In this document: positions 12,000-17,411 of the stretch, one piece after another | Layout: the number at the start of each line of letters is the position of its first letter | Position numbering within the stretch: position 1 is the first letter of the stretch | Assembly: GCA_013331125.1 (NCBI GenBank) | Contig: DUGW01000198.1 | Location: forward strand, 2,502 to 19,912 | Length of the DNA: 17,411 nt | Reading direction: 5' to 3' | Source: Candidatus Woesearchaeota archaeon | GTDB lineage: Archaea; Nanoarchaeota; Nanoarchaeia; Woesearchaeales; UBA11576 | Program-made: the position numbers and the translations under genes | The notes under the pieces: generated by a model | The model's input: only the letters and a program-made list of their open reading frames with translations | Databases searched by the model: none | Told to the model about the DNA's origin: nothing

Positions 12000-12461
12000 T
12001 TACGCTATTATCATCCCGTTCTTTCCCACAAATACGTCAGCGTTCAGGTCTATTATCTGCATCCTGTATCTTATCATGAGGTCTGTCTGTCTTGCTGTGC
12101 AGTTCTCAAGTGTGGAGAACACGACGTCCGGGTAGTCTGTTGTGTTCCTCTCTTTGATCATCACTGAATATACTCCGTCCAGGTCCTTGCATCCCATCAT
12201 TCTTCCCTGCCATTCGATCACTGCTCCCCTGTATCTTGTCTCGTATAGTATCATCTTCTCTTCTGCTGTCAGCAGGCTTTCCTGGTCGAACTGTCTCCAT
12301 GTGTCCTGGTATGTGTCATTCACTGTCACCGGCATCTCCTCTCCCATGCTCAGTGGCATTATTACATACTTCACCGGCAGGTATATCATCACCAGTATGC
12401 CTAACATTATTACTAAGAAAGCGATCGGTCTTCTTGTGACGAATGACTCGTGGACTACCAT
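12000..12461 (-). CDS. N-terminally anchored protein of unknown function
   Basis: 153 residues. A basic N-terminus (TRRP) precedes a long hydrophobic helix (residues 12-37), which should leave the rest outside the cell. The outer part has two cysteines (91 and 121), three possible N-glycosylation sites (NDT 48, NTT 106, NCT 120) and a beta-rich stretch (RGAVIEWQGRMMGCKD, then MQIIDLNADVFV). That strand pattern would suit an OB-like barrel, but this is only a guess. The ATG at 12461 has GAGGC 4-5 bases upstream and a TATA box about 39 bases away, giving a short leader. The gene lies between two other exported proteins on the same strand, each with its own promoter. Confidence 0.7.
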   Translation of the reverse strand: MVVHESFVTRRPIAFLVIMLGILVMIYLPVKYVIMPLSMGEEMPVTVNDTYQDTWRQFDQESLLTAEEKMILYETRYRGAVIEWQGRMMGCKDLDGVYSVMIKERNTTDYPDVVFSTLENCTARQTDLMIRYRMQIIDLNADVFVGKNGMIIA

Positions 12462-12495
12462 ATTTGCCTCTTTTCAGGTCAATATGGCCTGTATT

Positions 12496-12505
12496 CTATT
12501 TAAAT
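12496..12505 (-). promoter_or_regulatory. TATA box for the 12000-12461 gene
   Basis: ATTTAAATAG on the minus strand, in the 53-base gap after the lipoprotein gene. The predicted start near 12475 leaves a leader of about 14 bases, enough for the GAGGC SD site. Confidence 0.55.
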
Positions 12506-12514
12506 GTTTAGAAT

Positions 12515-13651
12515 TCAGCTTGCCACTGCTATCTCTTCTGGTTCTGTCTCTTCCTGTGGTGTCAGTGCCTGGACGCATCTCTCTGCGTATGCTTTGCTCT
12601 TTATCTCTACGCAGTTGGCTATCGCCTTGTTGAGGTCCTCGGATGACAGCTCCATCGAGTAGTAGAAGTTGCATACATCTTCTGTCGTCAGGTAGCCGTA
12701 TTTGTCTGACCTGTATGCTGGTTTGTCGACCAGTATTGAGCAGTTCAGTCCTGTTGTCGCGTATGTCATCCCGTAGCATATCGCATTGTACCTTACTGGG
12801 AATATCATCCTGCAGTGGCTTGTGTCGCCGCTCTCTTTTGCTGCATCGAAATACTCTGTCTTGTAGCAGTCCAGTGCGTTCTTGTTGTTGTCTGATGTGA
12901 ATTCGTAGTCCTTGCCTAGCTTGCTTACGCACACGTCTGCGTCGTATTTTTCTCCGTCGAAACCTACATCCTCAAGTTTTGCCCTGAGCCTGAACACCTG
13001 TAGGTTGTGGTCCCTTTCCAGTTCGTCCAGTGCCACGTCTGATATCGCTTTCTTCGCGTTGTAGTCAAAGACGTCATATATCTTCCATCCGTCTTCTGTC
13101 TTCTTCAGGTAATATGTCTCTGCCCTTGACCTTTCTTTGTATTCTGCAGATCCTGTCACCACCTGCACTGCTGCCTTTGTCTCTGTTGCGTCTGTGACTG
13201 CAAGTTTCTGTATGGTCTCTTTCGGGTATACCAGGAGTGCCATGACTGCCGGGTCCATCGCATTGTAGCATCCCTTCTCAGAGAGGTGTTTGGCGCATTC
13301 TGTGGTGTATCCTTCTTTCCATTTCTCAAGCGCGTTGTCCATCCTTTCGTAGAAGCTTATGACCTGCTGGATGTAGCTCTTGTAGGGGTCCTCTGTGTAT
13401 GCTAGGTTTGTGTTGAAGAACTCTATCATCTCTGGGATCGTCTTCTCTTCTGAGACTGAGAACCTGCTCACTGCCTGTTTTATCTCTGATATGTCTGCTG
13501 TGTCCAGGGACGCTTCCTGTCCTTGCTGCTCGGCATCATCTGCCTTTATGCTCACTGATTTCTTCTCTTCCCATCCCTTCTGGCATCCTGCCAGCAGGAC
13601 CAGGCACATTATGATTGCAAACAATCCGACAGCTATAGATCCCTTTTTCAT
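12515..13651 (-). CDS. Cysteine-rich lipoprotein of unknown function
   Basis: 378 residues from ATG 13651. The N-terminus is a lipoprotein signal: two lysines, a hydrophobic core and the lipobox LAGC with Cys23, so the mature protein should be lipid-anchored outside the cell. The outer part is helical with ten cysteines spread through it (for example TTEC, EKGC, LDCY, ICYG, NCS, VCNFYY), enough for five disulfides. The central stretch AAVQVVTGSAEYKERSRAETYYLKK, followed by WKIYDV, has the strand pattern of NTF2-like domains; this is inference. The chosen ATG has AAGGGG a few bases upstream; an ATG at 13669 would add 6 residues ahead of the signal. Substrate and role unknown. Confidence 0.75.
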   Translation of the reverse strand: MKKGSIAVGLFAIIMCLVLLAGCQKGWEEKKSVSIKADDAEQQGQEASLDTADISEIKQAVSRFSVSEEKTIPEMIEFFNTNLAYTEDPYKSYIQQVISFYERMDNALEKWKEGYTTECAKHLSEKGCYNAMDPAVMALLVYPKETIQKLAVTDATETKAAVQVVTGSAEYKERSRAETYYLKKTEDGWKIYDVFDYNAKKAISDVALDELERDHNLQVFRLRAKLEDVGFDGEKYDADVCVSKLGKDYEFTSDNNKNALDCYKTEYFDAAKESGDTSHCRMIFPVRYNAICYGMTYATTGLNCSILVDKPAYRSDKYGYLTTEDVCNFYYSMELSSEDLNKAIANCVEIKSKAYAERCVQALTPQEETEPEEIAVAS

Positions 13652-13698
13652 ATTTGACCCCTTCTTCATCTGTTATTCCGTCCATGATTTTACCCTTT

Positions 13699-13709
13699 TT
13701 ATTTAAACG
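13699..13709 (-). promoter_or_regulatory. TATA box for the lipoprotein gene
   Basis: GTTTAAATAAA on the minus strand. The predicted start near 13677 leaves about 26 bases before the ATG at 13651. It lies about 30 bases from the TATA box of the divergent glycosyltransferase gene. Confidence 0.55.
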
Positions 13710-13730
13710 TTATGGAAGATCATATGGAAT

Positions 13731-13740
13731 GTTTATAAAC
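13731..13740 (+). promoter_or_regulatory. TATA box for the glycosyltransferase gene
   Basis: GTTTATAAAC, centred 26 bases before the ATG at 13762, so a leaderless transcript is expected. This decides the start codon, because the open frame continues upstream through the promoter. Confidence 0.65.
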
Positions 13741-13761
13741 TATCAGGATTTCTGCTTATGG

Positions 13762-14568
13762 ATGGCAGTCGTCGTGTTTTCACCAGTGTACATAGACAAG
13801 ACCTCTGATAAGGAGAGGGATGAGGCGCTTGCCGTACTGAAGGATTTCCTTGATGGCATCGCTCTCCAGGTAGGTTCGGGTGTCATCGATAGGTTCATCC
13901 TTGTGGATGATGCCAGTGACCAGGCATCGCAGCAGTTCTTCAGCAGACTTCGTCAGGGTTTCCCCTGGCTTGAGATCATCACCCACCATGAGAACATCGG
14001 TCTTGCCCAGACCCTGGTCAAGATTTATACGCGATTGGTAGATGAACTTGATGGTGAAGACATCATCGTTAGGCTTGATTCTGATGGTGAGCATATGCCT
14101 TCCAAGATCCCGGAGCTTGTCGCCCGCCTACGTGCAGGTGCTGATGGTGCTCTCTGCCAGATAAAATATTCTCCAGAGCATCAGGATGCTATCGACCGCG
14201 TCTTCAATCCTTCCCAGGGTCATCTCCAGGGATTGGTCGTCTTCGGTAGGCCTCTTGAGCATAATTGTCCTGGTTTCTGTGCCTATAAGGTCAGTGTCAT
14301 GAAGAAGATCATGGAAAGATATCCTTGGTATGAGCAGGAATATATGAAGAGGTATGCCTCTCCTATGGACTGGACCATGGATCTTGTCGTCATGTTCCTC
14401 GCTGATCTTCAAGGTTTCAGGGTCGACCTCACCACTTTCCAGCCTTCTGTTAGGAAGCCTTTCAATAGGGGTATGGATAAAGTCCTTGATCAGATCCACA
14501 CAGGCACAAATCATCTGAAGCTAATGCTGGCCCTTGATCCTGGAAGAAAGAAGAGGCTTGGTTCTTGA
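13762..14568 (+). CDS. Family 2 glycosyltransferase (GT-A fold)
   Basis: 268 residues. The nucleotide-sugar binding half shows the family pattern: a first strand (MAVVVFSPVY), FILVDDASD (45-53), HHENIGLAQTL (75-85) and the metal-binding DSD in IVRLDSDGEHMP (102-113). The acceptor half contains CPGFCAYKVSVMKKIMERYPWYEQE and MDWTMDLVVMF, which likely carries the catalytic acid. There is no membrane helix, so it should work in the cytoplasm or at the membrane face. The ATG at 13762 is chosen because a TATA box lies 26 bases upstream. It is divergent from the lipoprotein gene. A role in making surface glycans or lipid-linked sugars would fit the neighbouring envelope genes, but donor and acceptor cannot be read. 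Confidence 0.85.
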   Translation: MAVVVFSPVYIDKTSDKERDEALAVLKDFLDGIALQVGSGVIDRFILVDDASDQASQQFFSRLRQGFPWLEIITHHENIGLAQTLVKIYTRLVDELDGEDIIVRLDSDGEHMPSKIPELVARLRAGADGALCQIKYSPEHQDAIDRVFNPSQGHLQGLVVFGRPLEHNCPGFCAYKVSVMKKIMERYPWYEQEYMKRYASPMDWTMDLVVMFLADLQGFRVDLTTFQPSVRKPFNRGMDKVLDQIHTGTNHLKLMLALDPGRKKRLGS

Positions 14569-14570
14569 GA

Positions 14571-14591
14571 TTTTTCGGGTTTTTTTAACCC
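14571..14591 (+). terminator. Terminator after the glycosyltransferase gene
   Basis: TTTTT, then GGGTT (14577-14581) and AACCC (14587-14591) around a T run. The T tracts suit a U-tract terminator, and the small hairpin may help. It overlaps the stop codon of the convergent rad50. Confidence 0.55.
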
Positions 14592-17056
14592 ACCACCCTG
14601 CTCACATGCTCGTGCTTGTTGACTCTTATCACCTTGTCCACGAAGCTCTCTATCTTGCTCTCATGCGAGACGATGACTACCTGTTTCATGTTCAACTCGT
14701 CCAGCACTGCCCTCACCTTGTCCAGTTGTTCAGAAGAGAAACCGTCTGTAGGCTCATCAAGTATTATCAGGTCTTTTGTCTTTATCTCCTGGACTATGTC
14801 GTTCACCACTTTGTTCAGCGCCAGCCGGTAGGCCAGTGCTATCGAGGTCTTCTCTCCTCCGCTTAGGTGGTCGACCAGGCTCTCATACCCGTTCTGCACC
14901 ACCACCGGGCAGAAGCTGTCATCCAGCCGTACGGATAGGTTCTCGTCGTCTATCAGCAGGTCGAACCACTGCGTGAACAGCTCGTTGAACTGCTGGTGTA
15001 TCTGTGTCATTATGTGTCTCTCCATCGTCGCCATGAGGTTTACGAACATGTTCTCTATCCATTCGTCTATCTCTCCCAGTCTTGTTATCCTTCCTATGGC
15101 TTTTTTCTTCTCTTCTATCTCTTTCGTTAGCATGTTGATCATCTTCTGCATGCCTTCTATCTCTTTTCCCATCTCTCCCAGCCTTATCTCGTACCTCTTC
15201 TCTTCTGCGGCTATCGTCTCCAGCTCCTTCCTGACTGTCTGATGTCTCTCTTCCGCGTCCTTTAGTTTCTCTGCATCGGCATTCAGTGTCATCTTCTCCT
15301 GGTTGATGTCTTTCACCCTCTGTTTGAGCTCTTCGACCTGCAGTCCGAGCTCGTCGTACTTTCTCTCTTTGTCGACCAGCATCTGCTGTACGTGCAGCAT
15401 CTCCTGCAGTTTCATCTTGTGTTCGTGTATCTCCTTGAGCAGTCTCTTCTGGGTCTCTATCTCTCCTCTCAGCTCCTCTATCACTGCGTCGTCCATCTCT
15501 TCGAGCTCTTTCATCAGTCCTATCTTCTGTCTGTCGAGTGTCTCTCTCATCTTCTCTAGTCGCGCGACCTCCTCTTTCACCTTGTCCAGGTTCTCCACCT
15601 CTACCTTCATCGCGCTTATCTTCTTCTCCTGCTCTGTCATCCTCTCCAGTCTCTGCCTGTATTCTTCCAATGCCCCTATCACTTTCGCTTTCTTTGTGAG
15701 TATCTCTGCGAGTTCTGAACCGTACTTCGTTATCCTCTCGTCTTCCCGTTGCTTTATCCCTGTCTTGTATTCTGTCTTGACTTCCTGTCCGCATGTCGGG
15801 CATTGGTCGAGCTGTGTTATCTTCTCTTTCAGCGCCCTTGATTGTGATTGTTTCGTCTTGAGTTCGGTGACTCTCTCGTCTATCTCTTTTATTGTCTTCT
15901 CTGTCTCTGCCAATGATCCTGCTATCATCTCTTTGTCTTTCAGTTCCTCGAGCAGTCTTATCATCTCCTGCTTCTTCTCCTCTCCGCCGCTCTTGCCTTT
16001 GCTGCTCAGCTCCTGTTTCACCTCTTCTGCTCTCTGCACCAGGTTGTTCTTCCTCTCTATCAGTTCTGTCTTCTTTGTCATCATCCTCTGCAGCCTTTCC
16101 TCTTTGCTCTTGATGTTCTTCTCCACCTCGCTTGCTGCCGGGTGTTCTTTCTCCTCTACCTTCACCCCTTCCAGCCGTTCCTTGAGCCTTGCTGCCTGTT
16201 CTTTCATGATTGTCATCTCGTCGACATCTTTTGCCCTCTGCCTGACGACCTCTTTGAGTTTTGTGTCCAGTAGCTCTATGTTCTTCCTTATCTGTCCGAG
16301 TTCCTTGACCTTCTCTTCTGTCTCTGCCAGCTCTTCCTCTTTCTTCTTCTTTCTCTGTCTCATCGTCTCTGTCTTTTCTCGCATCTCTCTCCTGTTCTTC
16401 TCCAGCCCGGTGACTTCTTCCTCTCTTGTCTCTTTCTCTTTCTGTTTCAGCGGCAGGTCGTGCACTGTCCCTTCCAGCACTCTTTTCTCGTCTCTTGCCT
16501 TCTTTGCGTATATCTGTGCATTCTCCACTATCCGTTTGTACTTGTCTATCCCGAACACCTTCCTGAGTGTGTCTACCCTGCTGTCTGCGCTGTCGAAAAG
16601 TATCTGTTTCATCTCTTCCTGTGGTGTGTAGACAGTATACCTGTAGATCAGGCTCTTTGACTTCGTGAGCAGTTCCTTCGGATACCCCAGCAGTGAGAGA
16701 ATCTTCGCTTTCATCTCGACGGGTGTCAGGTCGTGTCTTGTCCCGTCTATCATGAGGTATCCTGATTCCTGTGCTACTGTGTCTTTCCCCCGTCTCAACC
16801 CGCGTCTTATCACCACTTCCTTCCCGGCGACTGACATGGATAGCTCTACCTCTCCCTGGTTCTCTCCTTTCCTGAGTAGTGCATCACCGCTTAACCCGTC
16901 CCTTCTGGTCCCGAACAGTGCAAACTCCACTGCGTGGAGTATAGAACTCTTTCCTGAACCGATATCCCCTGCCAACAACACAGAACCAGACGGGAACTCT
17001 ATCTCCTGAGAACTATAGCTTCTGATATTCCTTAGTCTTAACCTCTTTATCTGCAT
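14585..17056 (-). CDS. rad50: Rad50 DNA double-strand-break repair ATPase
   Basis: 823 residues with the full Rad50 plan. The N-terminal ATPase half has Walker A GDIGSGKSS (30-38) and the Q-loop in YTPQEE (Gln146). Two long coiled-coil arms flank the zinc hook CPTC (Cys419, Cys422), where two molecules join. The C-terminal half has the signature LSGGEKTSIALA (from 731), Walker B LIILDEPTDG (from 763) and the switch histidine in VSHE (798). The length is normal for archaea. Rad50 with Mre11 holds and trims broken DNA ends. In many archaea mre11, herA and nurA are neighbours, but none is in this window. The ATG at 17056 lies about 28 bases from a TATA box, so the message is probably leaderless. 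Confidence 0.93.
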   Translation of the reverse strand: MQIKRLRLRNIRSYSSQEIEFPSGSVLLAGDIGSGKSSILHAVEFALFGTRRDGLSGDALLRKGENQGEVELSMSVAGKEVVIRRGLRRGKDTVAQESGYLMIDGTRHDLTPVEMKAKILSLLGYPKELLTKSKSLIYRYTVYTPQEEMKQILFDSADSRVDTLRKVFGIDKYKRIVENAQIYAKKARDEKRVLEGTVHDLPLKQKEKETREEEVTGLEKNRREMREKTETMRQRKKKKEEELAETEEKVKELGQIRKNIELLDTKLKEVVRQRAKDVDEMTIMKEQAARLKERLEGVKVEEKEHPAASEVEKNIKSKEERLQRMMTKKTELIERKNNLVQRAEEVKQELSSKGKSGGEEKKQEMIRLLEELKDKEMIAGSLAETEKTIKEIDERVTELKTKQSQSRALKEKITQLDQCPTCGQEVKTEYKTGIKQREDERITKYGSELAEILTKKAKVIGALEEYRQRLERMTEQEKKISAMKVEVENLDKVKEEVARLEKMRETLDRQKIGLMKELEEMDDAVIEELRGEIETQKRLLKEIHEHKMKLQEMLHVQQMLVDKERKYDELGLQVEELKQRVKDINQEKMTLNADAEKLKDAEERHQTVRKELETIAAEEKRYEIRLGEMGKEIEGMQKMINMLTKEIEEKKKAIGRITRLGEIDEWIENMFVNLMATMERHIMTQIHQQFNELFTQWFDLLIDDENLSVRLDDSFCPVVVQNGYESLVDHLSGGEKTSIALAYRLALNKVVNDIVQEIKTKDLIILDEPTDGFSSEQLDKVRAVLDELNMKQVVIVSHESKIESFVDKVIRVNKHEHVSRVVG

Positions 17057-17078
17057 GATGTGGAAAAAGTGAAGGACG

Positions 17079-17088
17079 CATAAATACT
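17079..17088 (-). promoter_or_regulatory. TATA box for rad50
   Basis: AGTATTTATG on the minus strand, centred about 28 bases before the ATG at 17056. Confidence 0.5.
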
Positions 17089-17121
17089 TTTGGTCTTGTT
17101 TAAATACTGCTGTCCAATACT

Positions 17122-17131
17122 TTTTTATATT
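17122..17131 (+). promoter_or_regulatory. TATA box for the right-edge gene
   Basis: TTTTTATATT on the plus strand. The predicted start near 17152 leaves about 10 bases before the ATG at 17162, with a GGTGG SD-like site in between. A CCGC/GCGG mini-hairpin lies just upstream of that start. Confidence 0.45.
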
Positions 17132-17161
17132 CGATGTAAGAACCGCTAGGCGGGTGGTATT

Positions 17162-17411
17162 ATGGGCATTATGATTGATTCAGCTACGACGATTGTTTAC
17201 AAAGGCAGGGTTATTGACTTCTCTGAGGTCAGGGAGCGTGAGGCAGGGCCTAAGACTGTATGCGCTGTCGGTCTTATCGGTGAACTTGCTGATGGGACTG
17301 TCCCTGAAGATTACTTGGTGGGTCTGGACATCCTTGACGCGCCGATGGAGATATTCCGTGCCCCTGACTCAGAAGAGCTTGTCCTTGAGGCAGTTATCAC
17401 AGAGAGGGTAC
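17162..17411 (+). CDS. Start of an unrecognised gene, cut by the window edge
   Basis: 83 codons are open to the right edge, beginning MGIMIDSATTIVYKGRV. The visible part looks soluble and beta-rich (TIVYKGRVIDF, CAVGLIGEL, DYLVGLDILD), with no signal peptide and no motif I can name. A TATA box about 36 bases upstream and GGTGG just before the ATG support this start; a second ATG three codons in (17171) is possible. It is divergent from rad50. Nothing in the visible part resembles Mre11. Confidence 0.6.
   Translation, partial: MGIMIDSATTIVYKGRVIDFSEVREREAGPKTVCAVGLIGELADGTVPEDYLVGLDILDAPMEIFRAPDSEELVLEAVITERV

Noticed and set aside
14919..15803. 294-codon minus-strand frame inside rad50
   Set aside because: Out-of-frame reading of the coiled-coil arm, almost only Arg, Asp, Glu and Gly, with no promoter or SD site.
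15303..16631. Open frame of 442 codons on the plus strand, antisense to rad50
   Set aside because: Same Ser/Cys/Phe-rich shadow of coiled-coil codons. The opposite strand is clearly Rad50, with motifs throughout.
1..17411. CRISPR array, insertion sequence or tRNA gene
   Set aside because: I saw no regularly spaced direct repeats with unique spacers, no transposase motifs and no tRNA T-loop consensus in the gaps. Most of the DNA is tightly packed coding sequence.

Overview
The window reads as archaeal DNA. It carries an archaeal RNase P protein (Rnp4), an archaeal Nip7-type PUA protein, a diphthamide-synthesis (Dph2) domain and a Rad50 ATPase with a zinc hook. Most transcription units begin with a TATA box about 25-28 bases upstream of the start codon, often with no room for a leader, which is typical of archaeal leaderless mRNAs. 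Genes inside operons instead have GGAGG-type Shine-Dalgarno (SD) sites. The many unrecognised coiled-coil and secreted proteins would fit a poorly characterised lineage, possibly DPANN, but the sequence alone does not settle the phylum.

Layout. 1-165: GC-rich, stem-forming, probably non-coding DNA. 166-3217 (minus strand): a compact operon of a thymidylate-kinase-like protein, a large helical unknown, a small unknown and a secreted protein, followed by a second secreted protein that looks paralogous to the first. 3325-3576: an 83-residue Dph2 N-terminal domain that stops early. 3688-5423: an acidic unknown translationally coupled to a 53-residue acidic protein. 5633-8005: a long coiled-coil protein with two membrane helices and a very lysine-rich, histone-H1-like tail. 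8246-8871: a small unknown and rnp4. A single palindromic TATA box separates rnp4 from the divergent coiled-coil gene at 8925, which overlaps nip7. 10740-11081: a SemiSWEET/PQ-loop membrane protein. 11119-11353: an elaborately self-complementary intergenic element. 11354-13651 (minus strand): three extracytoplasmic proteins, each with its own promoter (a Thr/Pro/Gln-rich anchored protein, an N-anchored protein and a cysteine-rich lipoprotein). 13762-14568 (plus strand): a family 2 glycosyltransferase. 14585-17056 (minus strand): rad50. 17162 to the end: the start of an unrecognised gene.

Themes. RNA processing (Rnp4, Nip7) sits around one bidirectional promoter. A large share of the window encodes envelope or secreted proteins. 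Several proteins are long coiled coils. The most unusual items are the membrane-anchored coiled coil with an H1-like tail, the paralogous secreted pair downstream of a kinase-like gene that lacks a family motif residue, the structured element at 11119-11350, and the truncated Dph2 with an intact promoter. Start codons were chosen from TATA spacing and SD sites. No homology search was possible, so family names rest on motif recognition.
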